Positions 7,363-14,947 of a stretch of DNA of 28,333 nt are shown here, piece by piece. The DNA is from Spirochaetota bacterium (GTDB lineage: Bacteria; Spirochaetota; Spirochaetia; DTKZ01), in assembly GCA_029562045.1 (NCBI GenBank), contig JAKQWJ010000180.1, positions 1-28,333 on the forward strand, in the 5' to 3' direction. The translations under genes were made by a program, and so were the position numbers. Below the pieces are notes generated by a model. The model did not search any database, was not told the DNA's origin, and saw only the letters and a program-made list of their open reading frames with translations. Every line of letters begins with the position of its first letter. Position 1 is the stretch's first letter.

Positions 7363-9175
7363 GCGGCAGCCTCTGGGCGTAAATCTCGAAGGTGTCCCCC
7401 AGGCCGAAGAACCGCCCCGCCCACCGGCAACCCCGCTCCCCCAGGAGGGCCCGCAGGGCCGCCGGGTAGCGATCGGGATGAATCCCGGTGAAACGGATCC
7501 TCCGGATCCGGAAGCCGAACATGTCCAGCGCCCTCCGGGCCGAGGAGGGATCCCAGAGGGTGTAGTGGTCCCGGGGGCTCCGGGCGTGGAATTTTTCCGG
7601 ATAAAAGCGCCCGGTGAGCCCCCGGGCGTTGGGGGTGGACAGGGCGAGAAAGCCCCCGGGTTTCACCAGCTCCGCCGCTTTCTCCAGGCCCCGCCGCAGA
7701 GGATTGAAATGCTCCGCCACATACCAGAGGCTCAGGACATCGAAGCGTTTCCCCTCTTCCCAGGTCAGAAAATCACCCCGCTCCGCGGGGATTCCCAGCC
7801 TCTCCCGGACGTGGCGGACGGCGCTCTCCGATACGTCCAGCCCCTGGACCGCAAACCCCGCGTCCCGGGCCGCGGCCAGGAAGGGCCCGTAGGCGCAGCC
7901 CACGTCCAGCAGCGTCCGTCCTTCGGCCCCGCCCAGCAGAGGAACGAGAACATCCAGACGCCGCCGGGAGATTTCCCGGATGGCATCGAAGTCCTCCAGA
8001 TAGGTGCGGCCGTACTGGGCGCGGTAGTCCCGGAAAAAATAGTCCTCGTTGTAGACCATCTCCCGGGGGGAAAAACCCAGCATGTAACGCATGCCGCAGC
8101 GGCGGCACCGGAAGAAGCTGGCGTCTTCTCTCCGATGGGCGGCCGGATTCTCCCCCTCCCCGCATACCGGGCAGAGGGGAGTTCCGGAGGGCCGCAGCTC
8201 CCGGACAAGGCCGGAAAGGCTGCCGGGGGAGGCCGGGACCTCCTTCCGCCGCGGGAGGCTGCCGGGCCGGAGAACCGCCGTTTCCAGCTTTCTCCGGTTA
8301 ATCTTTCCCAGGCCCAGCGAGGAGAAACCCTCCCGACGGGAAAGGCGGCGATGATACGGGCTGGGGTCCAGCAGGAGGGGGACGGCGCCCTCCTTTTCCG
8401 CCTCGTAGGGGGTCAGACCGAAGGAGGTGAGAACCGCGTCGTAGTTCCCCAGGATCGGCCGAAGGTCGCCGAGCCCCCGGAAAACCCGGATGCGTTCATC
8501 CCGGGGGTCGGCGCCGGATTTTCCGCCGGGGGGAGCCTTCCGGGCGGCGGAGCCGGTTTCCATTACGAAGACCTCCGCGCCGGGGGCTTCCACCGGTGAG
8601 GAGAAGGCGGGGCCCTGGACGACGTGGATATCCCGGGGGAGGAAGAGCCCCGATTCCAGAAGGGTCCGCAATGCCCGGTTCGTCAGTCCCGCCGGGTCCT
8701 CTCCGCCGAAGGAGACGAGGATCGTCCGAAGCCGGTCCGGCCGCTCCCTGCCCCGACCCGGCGGGCCGTCGGCGATGAGGCCGGGATCCCGGACATTGGG
8801 GGGAAGGTTTCGGGAAAGACGGGGAAAGGTATCGACGAGATACGAAAAGAGCCTCCGGGAAGGCCCCCCTTCGTCCAGGCCCACAGTGACCCGCCCCATC
8901 CCTATGTCCCGGAAATCGGCGATACCGGTGGCCCGGCGGTCGAAAACCACGAGATCGGCCTCAAAATCTCCGGGCCGGAAGATCACCGCCTCCGGGGGCA
9001 GGTCCGGCGCCGCCGACCGGATTGCGTACTCTGCTCCCCCGGCGGAGCCGCCGGCATCCCGGGGCAGAAGGATGCGTCCCTGCCCGCCCAGGCGTCCCAG
9101 AAGACGCAGGCAGCGTTTCAGGTGTCCGGTGCCCATGCCCTTCCCCACCGCCGGGGCCAGGAGAACCTTCATCAT
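7355..9175 (-). CDS. PseG-like nucleotide-sugar hydrolase/transferase fused to zinc-ribbon SAM methyltransferase
   Basis: This is a 606-residue two-enzyme fusion. Residues 1-330 follow the GT-B-like PseG/SpsG pattern: GKGMGTGHLKRC (11-22) with the catalytic-type His18, VSFGGEDP (154-161), and SFGLTPYEAEKEGAVPLLL (251-269). PseG removes UDP from a trideoxy-diacetamido sugar on the way to pseudaminic acid; related SpsG proteins act in polysaccharide synthesis. Residues 335-360 form a CxxC...CxxC zinc ribbon (Cys335, 338, 357, 360). Residues 395-606 form a class I methyltransferase with motif I LLDVGCAYGPFL (422-433) and the GLDVSESAV loop. The zinc ribbon before the methyltransferase is typical of sugar methyltransferases in antigen clusters. 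ATG 9175 overlaps the cytidylyltransferase stop by four bases; ATG 9172 is an alternative start. The exact sugar cannot be told. Confidence 0.85.
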   Translation of the reverse strand: MMKVLLAPAVGKGMGTGHLKRCLRLLGRLGGQGRILLPRDAGGSAGGAEYAIRSAAPDLPPEAVIFRPGDFEADLVVFDRRATGIADFRDIGMGRVTVGLDEGGPSRRLFSYLVDTFPRLSRNLPPNVRDPGLIADGPPGRGRERPDRLRTILVSFGGEDPAGLTNRALRTLLESGLFLPRDIHVVQGPAFSSPVEAPGAEVFVMETGSAARKAPPGGKSGADPRDERIRVFRGLGDLRPILGNYDAVLTSFGLTPYEAEKEGAVPLLLDPSPYHRRLSRREGFSSLGLGKINRRKLETAVLRPGSLPRRKEVPASPGSLSGLVRELRPSGTPLCPVCGEGENPAAHRREDASFFRCRRCGMRYMLGFSPREMVYNEDYFFRDYRAQYGRTYLEDFDAIREISRRRLDVLVPLLGGAEGRTLLDVGCAYGPFLAAARDAGFAVQGLDVSESAVRHVRERLGIPAERGDFLTWEEGKRFDVLSLWYVAEHFNPLRRGLEKAAELVKPGGFLALSTPNARGLTGRFYPEKFHARSPRDHYTLWDPSSARRALDMFGFRIRRIRFTGIHPDRYPAALRALLGERGCRWAGRFFGLGDTFEIYAQRLPHG

Positions 9176-9858
9176 CCCCGCCCCTCCCCGGCGTCGCGGG
9201 ACCGGATCCAGGCCATGAGGTCCGCCAGCCGGGGCGGCCCCTCTTTCCAGAGCGCCGCCACCCCGGCGGAGACCCGGTCGAAGTCCTCCGGGGTGTCCAC
9301 GGTGACCGAAAAACGCTCCCGGTGACGCTCCTCCGCCAGCGGCCGGTGCAGGTCGAAGAGGTCGGGGCGCCGGTACAGGAAGGAGCTGACATGCTCCCGG
9401 TCGTAGGGGTCCGCCGCGTCCCGGTCCGCCCGGAACAGGGCCTCCGTCCGGATGATCTCCACTCCGCAGCCCAGGGGAAGCCCGAAAAAGGCGCTGTAGT
9501 CGGCCTTCCGGGCACGGTGCTCTTCCAGGATGCGGCGGCCCATCTCCCAGGAAACCAGCGGGTTGTCCCCGGTGGCCCGGATCACCGTGTCCGCGGGGTG
9601 GGCCTCCAGGGCCTCCCGGAACCGGCGCAGCACGTCCAGCGGCGAACCGGAGAAGAGGACGAAGCCCGCCGCCTCCGCCAGGGGAAGGAAGGGGCTGCGG
9701 CTTTCATGGTCGGTGGCCAGGATGTACCTGTCCGCGGGGATCTTCCGCAGAGCCTCCATGACGAAGGACAGGAGGGGGCGGCCGAGGACCTCCCGCATCG
9801 CCTTTCCCGGAAGCCGGGTGGAACCCATCCGGGCCTGAAGGATCACCGCGGCGGTCAT
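9172..9858 (-). CDS. SpsF/NeuA-like cytidylyltransferase
   Basis: The protein has 228 residues. Sugar-activating enzymes of this family attach CMP, or sometimes another nucleotide, to an acidic sugar. Seen directly: the N-terminal nucleotide-binding motif ILQARMGSTRLPGK (6-19), the metal-site region VIRATGDNPLV (92-102; usually TGDCP, here Asn replaces Cys), and LPLGCGVEII followed by DREHV in the middle. Length fits SpsF-type proteins. The start at 9858 is chosen because it aligns with the family start, has GGAGGA seven bases upstream and overlaps the preceding stop by four bases (ATGA). The longer in-frame extension to 9975 has no support. It sits between a glycosyltransferase-like gene and a PseG-like gene, the grouping seen in nonulosonic-acid pathways. 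Confidence 0.88.
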   Translation of the reverse strand: MTAAVILQARMGSTRLPGKAMREVLGRPLLSFVMEALRKIPADRYILATDHESRSPFLPLAEAAGFVLFSGSPLDVLRRFREALEAHPADTVIRATGDNPLVSWEMGRRILEEHRARKADYSAFFGLPLGCGVEIIRTEALFRADRDAADPYDREHVSSFLYRRPDLFDLHRPLAEERHRERFSVTVDTPEDFDRVSAGVAALWKEGPPRLADLMAWIRSRDAGEGRG

Positions 9859-10817
9859 TCCGGGTCCTCCCAGAGTTCGGTGACGCTGGAGGAGTCCATC
9901 CGGAAGCGGTACCCGTTTTTTTCCACCCAGGAACGGACCCGCCGGAACTCCCGGACGGCGGTGAGGAGGCCGCATCCGCAGCGGAAATAAAAGGACGCGA
10001 AGCGCCCCAGAGGCAGAACCCCCCGGTCTCCGGTGAAGCGGACCGCGAGGTTTTTCAGGAAGAAGGCCCGGTACCCCGCGTCGGGGGTCAGGTCCTCGGC
10101 GGTCACCGAATCTCCCGGACTCAGCCGGAAGTCCCGGAGGCAGAGAATTTTCTCTCCCCAGAGATGGGCGCGGAAACCGAAGTCCATTTTCTGCCAGTAG
10201 GGGTTTTCGATCCCCGGGTCGTAGCCCCCCAGCAGAAAATACTTCTCCCGGTCGTAGATTCCGCAGGAATCCTGGGGGAAGAGAGTGGGAGACTCCTCTT
10301 TCGTGGGGACGATGGACAGGACTTTGAGCCGTTTTTTATCGAAGGCCGGCGCCTGGAGCGCCGGAAGGACCTCCCCCTTCCGCCCGATGAACCAGGGGGC
10401 GGCGCAGAGAAGACGGTTCTTCCGGAGTCTTTCGACCAGGGGGCCGGAAAAAGTGTCCGCGGGAACGCTCAGGTCGCTCCACAGGACCGCCGCCAGATCT
10501 CCGGATGATTCCCGCATCCCGATGTCGATTCTCCTTCCCGGATCGGCAGGGGAATGGAGAAGGATGAAACGGATCCGGGGAAACCGCAACGACAGGGGCT
10601 CGATGTCGTAGGACGCCTCCGGGCCCTCAATGGAGAGGATCTCCTCGGCTCCGAGTCTTTCGAATTCGGCGAAAACCTCCGCCCGGTTGAGGATCCCCCC
10701 CCGATGCAGCAGGATCAGGGACAGACCCCGCCGTCGCCCCGAGACGCGCCTCCCCTTCCCGCCCCCCACGACGGTATAGGATGGGGGAAGATCAGAAGTT
10801 GAAGGTGTAGTACTCAT
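9855..10817 (-). CDS. GT-A (family 2-like) glycosyltransferase, divergent
   Basis: The protein has about 320 residues. From about residue 30 it shows a GT-A-like course: a beta strand (LSLILLHRGGI), a short acidic stretch, then RIDIGMRESSGDLAAVLWSDLSVP. This last resembles the 'NxGxxxAxGDxxxxLDxD' region of family 2 transferases, with SDL in the metal-binding position. Later, GGYDPGIENPYWQKMDFGFRAHL resembles the acceptor-site 'GGxDxxxxxxxxxDxxxR' motif. The sequence is far from typical GT2 enzymes, so the assignment is moderate and the donor and acceptor are unknown. ATG 10817 is preferred (CGGAG six bases upstream). It lies inside the 3' end of the spiro-SPASM gene, overlapping it by 26 bases. 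No signal peptide or membrane segment is seen, so it is probably cytoplasmic. Confidence 0.62.
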   Translation of the reverse strand: MSTTPSTSDLPPSYTVVGGGKGRRVSGRRRGLSLILLHRGGILNRAEVFAEFERLGAEEILSIEGPEASYDIEPLSLRFPRIRFILLHSPADPGRRIDIGMRESSGDLAAVLWSDLSVPADTFSGPLVERLRKNRLLCAAPWFIGRKGEVLPALQAPAFDKKRLKVLSIVPTKEESPTLFPQDSCGIYDREKYFLLGGYDPGIENPYWQKMDFGFRAHLWGEKILCLRDFRLSPGDSVTAEDLTPDAGYRAFFLKNLAVRFTGDRGVLPLGRFASFYFRCGCGLLTAVREFRRVRSWVEKNGYRFRMDSSSVTELWEDPE

Positions 10818-12282
10818 CGCAGGCTCCGCAGATGCCGTTGTAGCTTTCCGCCAGATGCTCCCGGTATACCTCCGCCCCCCGGGCCCAGATGACCGGCAGA
10901 TCCTCGGCCAGGGCATTGCCCATGACCCGGCCCCGGCGGAGGTCTTCCCGGCAGAGGGGCACGGTCCCGTCGATGAGCACCGAAAGATCCCGCTGCAGAT
11001 GCCGGCAGGGGAAACGTTTCAGCGGCGACAGGTCGGTGACCTTGCGCTGGGGCAGGAACCCGCAGAAATGGTCGTACTTCTGAATGATGACCTGGGGGGT
11101 TTTCTCCCGCCAGGTCCTGAAAAAAGTCTCCATCCCCTCCTCGTTTTCCTTCATCCGCAGGGCCTGCACATAGGTCTGCCCGGGGAAAAGCTCCAGGAGG
11201 CTTTCCGCCCGCCCCACAGCCTCGGCGAAGCCGGGACCCCGCATCCGCAGATAGCCCGCCTCGTCGGAGGCGTCCAGGGACACGATCCACGTCACCCTCT
11301 CTCCCAGAAGGTCGCGGACCCCCCGGAGGACATCCTCCCCCCAGCCGAGGCCGGAGGTCTCCACCAGCAGCCGCAGGGCGGGCCTCCGGGCCGCGGATTC
11401 GGCGAGCCGGATGAAATCGGGGTGCAGGGAAGGTTCGCCCCAGAGGGAAACACCCACCACCGCGTCCCCGCAGAAAGCGGCGATCTTCTCCAGAAGAGCG
11501 TCAAAATGGGCGGGATCCATGAACGCCCGCTTCCGAAGGATGTCTCCGCCGAAAACCGGGTAGGGGCAGGAAAAACAGGCCTGGGGACAGCCTTCCACGA
11601 TCTGGATGCCGATGTAGGCCGGAAGGGTTCTGAGGATCTCCGGCTTCTCCTGCAGTATCCGGCTCACCTCTCCGGCGTCCCGGGGGTCATCCTCCGCCAG
11701 ACGGAGGCACAGCAGGCTGTTCCTTTCGCTGTCCGTGGTCAGGGAGGCCCGGAGCTGCCGCAGGTCCACCGGAGAGAGTTCGGTTTCCAGGTCGAAGGAA
11801 TTGATGTCCCGCCCGATGAGCGTGAAAAGGGCGTCCCGCTCCAGGGGGGAGGCCGGGGTTTTCAATTGCGCGGCGACGGCCGGAAGGGCCGCGGTTTTCA
11901 GGATCTCCGGGGCCAAACCGTAGGGATAGCCGTCGGCGAAGGTGTAGTCGGCCACATACCGCAGATGGTTCTCCATCATCGTCAGGCTGAGCCCGGCGTC
12001 CAGGAAGGGGCAGTCCCCGTACACGTAATACAGGTTGTCCCGGCCCCGGGAGAGTTCCGACAGGGCCCCGATGAGGGCGGCATCGGTATTTTCCCGAAGC
12101 TCCAGGCGCCGCAGGTCCCGGACCGCGTCCGGTGATTCCCCGGGGGGCAGAAGGACGGCCACCTCCGACTGGGGCGCGAGACGGCCCGCATAGGCGAGGA
12201 CCCTGTCCAGAGCCGTCCGGCCTCCCATTTCGCGGGCCCAGCCCCGGCCGCACCCGAGATTAACGACCACCATATTTTTCAT
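10792..12282 (-). CDS. Radical SAM/SPASM protein ('spiro-SPASM') with N-terminal nucleotidyltransferase-like domain
   Basis: The protein has about 496 residues. The N-terminal 190 residues look like a nucleotidyltransferase of the SpsF/IspD kind: GGRTALDRVL near residue 20, YVYGDCPFLD near 86-95, and later DYTFADGYPYGLAPEIL. The second half is a radical SAM enzyme. CPQACFSC (Cys232, 236, 239) binds the 4Fe-4S cluster, and LWGEPSLHPDF is the usual GEP region. The C-terminal SPASM part has FPCRHL, VPLCRED and CGACDEYY, ligands for extra clusters. SPASM enzymes often modify peptides or carry out unusual dehydrogenations; the substrate here is unknown. ATG 12282 is chosen because the promoter -10 ends ten bases upstream; ATG 12273 is an alternative. 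The in-frame extension to 12375 lies upstream of the promoter. It is first in a long overlapping operon. Confidence 0.85.
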   Translation of the reverse strand: MKNMVVVNLGCGRGWAREMGGRTALDRVLAYAGRLAPQSEVAVLLPPGESPDAVRDLRRLELRENTDAALIGALSELSRGRDNLYYVYGDCPFLDAGLSLTMMENHLRYVADYTFADGYPYGLAPEILKTAALPAVAAQLKTPASPLERDALFTLIGRDINSFDLETELSPVDLRQLRASLTTDSERNSLLCLRLAEDDPRDAGEVSRILQEKPEILRTLPAYIGIQIVEGCPQACFSCPYPVFGGDILRKRAFMDPAHFDALLEKIAAFCGDAVVGVSLWGEPSLHPDFIRLAESAARRPALRLLVETSGLGWGEDVLRGVRDLLGERVTWIVSLDASDEAGYLRMRGPGFAEAVGRAESLLELFPGQTYVQALRMKENEEGMETFFRTWREKTPQVIIQKYDHFCGFLPQRKVTDLSPLKRFPCRHLQRDLSVLIDGTVPLCREDLRRGRVMGNALAEDLPVIWARGAEVYREHLAESYNGICGACDEYYTFNF

Positions 12283-12292
12283 AATCCTCAAT

Positions 12293-12321
12293 ATTATCGA
12301 CATGTCAGAAACCCATGTAAA
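12293..12321 (-). promoter_or_regulatory. Sigma70-like promoter of the spiro-SPASM operon, near-leaderless
   Basis: On the minus strand TTTACA (12316-12321), a 17-base spacer and GATAAT (12293-12298). Each hexamer matches 5/6. The -10 ends ten bases before ATG 12282, so the predicted transcript starts only about three bases before the start codon. Confidence 0.7.
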
Positions 12322-12338
12322 CCGTGGGTTGCCTCTTC

Positions 12339-12367
12339 TTGTCAATTCCCGGTGAAAAAGGTACCCT
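12339..12367 (+). promoter_or_regulatory. Candidate sigma70-like promoter of xseAB, leaderless
   Basis: TTGTCA (12339-12344), a 17-base spacer and TACCCT (12362-12367). The -10 is weak (3/6). It ends six bases before ATG 12374, where no clear Shine-Dalgarno is present. The promoter is back-to-back with the spiro-SPASM promoter. Confidence 0.42.
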
Positions 12368-12373
12368 GTTTCC

Positions 12374-13582
12374 ATGGTCGGGGCGGTCGACAGAATCTAC
12401 CGGGTGGGCGAACTGACCGGACAGATAAAGAATCTTCTGGAAAACTCCTACCCCTTCGTCGCGGTGGAGGGGGAGATATCGAATTTCCGGCCCTCCGCGG
12501 CGGGACACCTGTATTTCACCCTGAAGGACGGGGAGGCCATGCTCTCCGCGGTGATGTTCCGGGGCCGGGCGGCCCGGCTCTCCTTCATCCCCCACGACGG
12601 AAGGCTGGTGGTCGCCCGGGGCGGCCTGACGGTCTACCCCCAGCGGGGTTCCTACCAGATCGTCTGCGAAAGCCTGGAGCCCGCCGGGGAGGGCGCCATC
12701 CTGGCGATGCTGGAGGAGCGGAAACGCCGCCTGGCCGCCGAGGGGCTCTTCGATCCGGCGCGGAAAAAGAAGCTTCCCTCCCACCCGGAAAGGGTCGGGG
12801 TGGTCACCTCCCCCACCGGAGCGGCGATCCGGGATATCCTGAAAGTGCTGGGGAGGCGCCACGGGGGTATTCACGTGGTGGTGCTCCCCACCCCGGTGCA
12901 GGGGGAGGAGGCGGAGGAACTCATCGCCGCCCAGATCCGCCGGGCCAACCGGCACCATCTGGCGGATGTTCTCATCGTAGGCCGGGGAGGCGGCTCCCTG
13001 GAGGATCTTCTGCCCTTCTCCGGGGAAAAGGTCGTCCGGGCCATCGCGGAATCGGAGATTCCGGTGATCTCCGCGGTGGGTCACGAAACCGACACCACCC
13101 TGTCCGATCTGGCGGCGGACTATCGGGCCCCCACCCCTTCCGCGGCGGCGGAGGCGGTGTCCCGGGCCCGGGACGATCTGCTGCGGGATGTCCGGGAGAT
13201 GCGAAGCCGTCTGGAGGAGTCACTGACCAACAGGATCGAAAAAATCCGGCTCCTTCTGGAGCGCTTCACCCCGGAGAACCTGGAGCGGGGAATCCGGGTC
13301 CTTCTGCAGCCCCGACTCCTGCGCCTGGACGACGCCAAGGAGAGGCTGGTGGAGGGAGCGCGGAGCCTGACCCTGACCCGCCGCCGCCGCCTGGAACTGG
13401 CGGCGGCCCAGCTGGAATCCTGCTCGCCCTTCGACATCCTGAAGAGGGGCTACTCCATCGTCCGGGCCGCCGCCGGCGGGATCGTCACATCCGCGGGAGA
13501 CCTGCGGCCGGGAGACGGCCTTACCATTCGTTTTTTTCGAGGAGAGGCAGATGCGGCAGTCGAAAAAACCCGTCCCGACTAA
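12374..13582 (+). CDS. xseA: Exodeoxyribonuclease VII large subunit
   Basis: The protein has 402 residues, near the family's usual 400-450. With XseB it forms exonuclease VII, which degrades single-stranded DNA from both ends into short oligonucleotides. The N-terminal OB-fold (about 5-105) carries VGELTGQIKNLLENSYPFVAVEGEISNF (conserved opening, here named by its ends). The catalytic core has VVTSPTGAAIRDIL, LIVGRGGGSLEDLLPFSGE and ISAVGHETDTTLSDLAADYRAPTPSAAAE, all hallmarks. A coiled-coil region (about 255-350) binds XseB, and the C-terminal segment has PFDILKRGYSIV. The start matches the family start. It overlaps xseB by 32 bases. Confidence 0.97.
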   Translation: MVGAVDRIYRVGELTGQIKNLLENSYPFVAVEGEISNFRPSAAGHLYFTLKDGEAMLSAVMFRGRAARLSFIPHDGRLVVARGGLTVYPQRGSYQIVCESLEPAGEGAILAMLEERKRRLAAEGLFDPARKKKLPSHPERVGVVTSPTGAAIRDILKVLGRRHGGIHVVVLPTPVQGEEAEELIAAQIRRANRHHLADVLIVGRGGGSLEDLLPFSGEKVVRAIAESEIPVISAVGHETDTTLSDLAADYRAPTPSAAAEAVSRARDDLLRDVREMRSRLEESLTNRIEKIRLLLERFTPENLERGIRVLLQPRLLRLDDAKERLVEGARSLTLTRRRRLELAAAQLESCSPFDILKRGYSIVRAAAGGIVTSAGDLRPGDGLTIRFFRGEADAAVEKTRPD

Positions 13583-13835
13583 AAGCTTCGAGGAGAGGCT
13601 GAAGCGTCTGGAGGAGATCAGTTCCGGGATGAAGGAAGGAGGGATACCCCTGGAGGAGGCGGTGAACCGCTTCGAGGAGGGCATCCGCCTGGCCGCCTCC
13701 CTGGAGAAGGATCTCTCCCGGATCGAGCGACGGATCGAAATCCTGGTCAACAGCCCCGAAGCGGAGGACGAGAAGCCGGAACTGGAACTCTTCTCCGGCC
13801 TGGATCAGGAGGAGGAGAAGGCCCCGGACCGATAG
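13551..13835 (+). CDS. xseB: Exodeoxyribonuclease VII small subunit
   Basis: The protein has 94 residues. The XseB core is seen at about 12-68: SFEERLKRLEEISSGMKEGGIPLEEAVNRFEEG (conserved start and the helix-turn-helix of the family), followed by a second helix with LSRIERRIEIL. Many XseB subunits coat the helices of XseA. The tail of about 25 residues is acidic (Glu/Asp-rich), which is common. GAGGAGAGG lies just upstream of the ATG within the end of xseA, so expression is coupled. Confidence 0.95.
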   Translation: MRQSKKPVPTKSFEERLKRLEEISSGMKEGGIPLEEAVNRFEEGIRLAASLEKDLSRIERRIEILVNSPEAEDEKPELELFSGLDQEEEKAPDR

Positions 13836-13841
13836 CCCGGC

Positions 13842-13858
13842 GCCCGGCCTCGCCGGGC
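13842..13858. other. GC-rich hairpin between convergent genes
   Basis: GCCCGGC, a three-base loop and GCCGGGC form a perfect 7-bp stem six bases after the xseB stop. No T-run follows on either strand, so it is at most a weak terminator. The rest of the 46-base gap repeats cctcacccgc twice. Confidence 0.45.
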
Positions 13859-13881
13859 CTCACCCGCGGGTCAGCCGCGCC

Positions 13882-14352
13882 TCACCCGCCCCCCGGACCG
13901 GCGCCGCGGTACTCCGGGGGAAGCTGTATTTTATCCCCCGGTTTTATTCCCAGCCTCGCGAAGGCGCCCCGGTTGACCTCCAGGGCGAACCGGACCGCGA
14001 AGCTGGACTCCACCGGTCGCAGAGATTCCGGCGCCAGATCGAATATCTCCCTGACCGTTCCATCGGCGGACAGGTAGGCCAGGGACAGGGGAATCGTGGT
14101 GTTCTTCATCCAGAACGAAAGACGCCGGTCCCGGTCGAAGACGAAGAGCATACCCTCCTCCGCTCCCAGCTCTTTCCGGAACATCAGGCCCCGGGCCTGC
14201 TTGGCCGGGGTGTCGGCGATTTCCACCGAGAAGAGGACTCCTCCCAGCTCCATGCGGGTTTTTCTGAAACCGGCCTCGCAGCCCGCGGCTCCGCCCAGAA
14301 AGGCCAGAACCAGGACTGCGGCGGCGCCGCGGCGGAAAACCGACCCTCCCAT
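13882..14352 (-). CDS. DUF192 family lipoprotein
   Basis: The protein has 156 residues. The N-terminus has a basic start and hydrophobic core ending LGGAAGC, a relaxed spirochaete-type lipobox with Cys25. A lipid-anchored periplasmic protein is therefore likely. The DUF192 domain (about 35-148) shows its typical string: TPAKQARGLMFRKEL, GMLFVFDRDRRLSFWMKNTTIPLSLAY, VREIF, and VRFALEVNRGAFARLGIKPGD. DUF192 is widespread but its function is unsettled. A GAGGAGG Shine-Dalgarno lies six bases before the ATG. It follows the upstream gene by 14 bases and is probably cotranscribed with it. Confidence 0.92.
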   Translation of the reverse strand: MGGSVFRRGAAAVLVLAFLGGAAGCEAGFRKTRMELGGVLFSVEIADTPAKQARGLMFRKELGAEEGMLFVFDRDRRLSFWMKNTTIPLSLAYLSADGTVREIFDLAPESLRPVESSFAVRFALEVNRGAFARLGIKPGDKIQLPPEYRGAGPGGG

Positions 14353-14366
14353 GACGGGCCTCCTCG

Positions 14367-14912
14367 CTAAAACAGGTCCAGAAACCGGGCCCGGGACATA
14401 TCCTCCACGGATTTTTCCGCCGCCCCCGCGGCCCTGATGGACGCGAAGGTTCCCCGGTCCACGTATTTCACCGTCAGGGGCTTCTCCAGGGACAGGCGGA
14501 GAGTCTCCGATTCCCAGACCGCCCCGGAGGGATCAAGGTCCGCCGGGGGGCCGTATTTCCGGGAAAGCCCGGTGAACAGGGAATAATAATCCACCTTTTC
14601 GGGATCCAGATACAGGGTCAGGATGTAGAGACGGTCCTGGTGAAACTGGAAGAGGCCCCGTTTCACCTGGTAACTTCCGGCGCAGTCAATGACGGTTTCC
14701 GGTCTTCGGGGCAGAAAACTCACGTCCCGTTCCCCCCGGTAGCGGAAGTAGGGGTTTCCCGGAAGATTTTTCTTGACGGTCCCGATGTCATCCCCCAGCC
14801 GTATCCCGGCGAACTCGGCCTCCGGTTCGGGGAATCCCCCGGGTCCGGTCTGGGCCGGCAGCAGGGGGGAGAGAATGAGGGCGGAGGCCAGGAGGAAAAA
14901 CCCGCGTTTCAC
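14367..14912 (-). CDS. Exported protein of unknown function
   Basis: The protein has 181 residues and a GTG start (GTGAAACGC, V/M-KRGFFLLASALILSPLLPAQ). This gives a good signal peptide with cleavage near PAQ-T. No in-frame ATG with a signal peptide is available, and the longer in-frame extension upstream crosses the promoter and the divergent gene. The mature part has an alpha/beta look, with FAGIRLGDDIGTVKKNLPGN, DRLYILTLYLDPEKVDYYSLFTGL (shown in part) and LSRKYGPP. It recalls small periplasmic proteins that compare a chain length or a predicted-versus-observed value, but I do not recognise a family. No Shine-Dalgarno is visible; a candidate promoter ends six bases before GTG. Confidence 0.72.
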   Translation of the reverse strand: MKRGFFLLASALILSPLLPAQTGPGGFPEPEAEFAGIRLGDDIGTVKKNLPGNPYFRYRGERDVSFLPRRPETVIDCAGSYQVKRGLFQFHQDRLYILTLYLDPEKVDYYSLFTGLSRKYGPPADLDPSGAVWESETLRLSLEKPLTVKYVDRGTFASIRAAGAAEKSVEDMSRARFLDLF

Positions 14913-14918
14913 TCTTCT

Positions 14919-14947
14919 ACTATCGGCCTCCCGATGGAGGGTGTTGA
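14919..14947 (-). promoter_or_regulatory. Candidate leaderless promoter for the 14912 gene
   Basis: On the minus strand TCAACA (14942-14947), a 17-base spacer and GATAGT (14919-14924). Each hexamer matches 4/6. The -10 ends six bases before GTG 14912. The -35 overlaps the -35 of the divergent PEGA-gene promoter. Confidence 0.42.

Noticed and set aside
12283..12375. Upstream in-frame extension of the spiro-SPASM protein (31 residues)
   Set aside because: It would start upstream of the promoter -35 box and adds residues with no family resemblance.
12352..13602. Alternative plus-strand frame overlapping xseA
   Set aside because: Gly/Pro/Arg-rich translation without motifs; xseA in the other frame has all family hallmarks.
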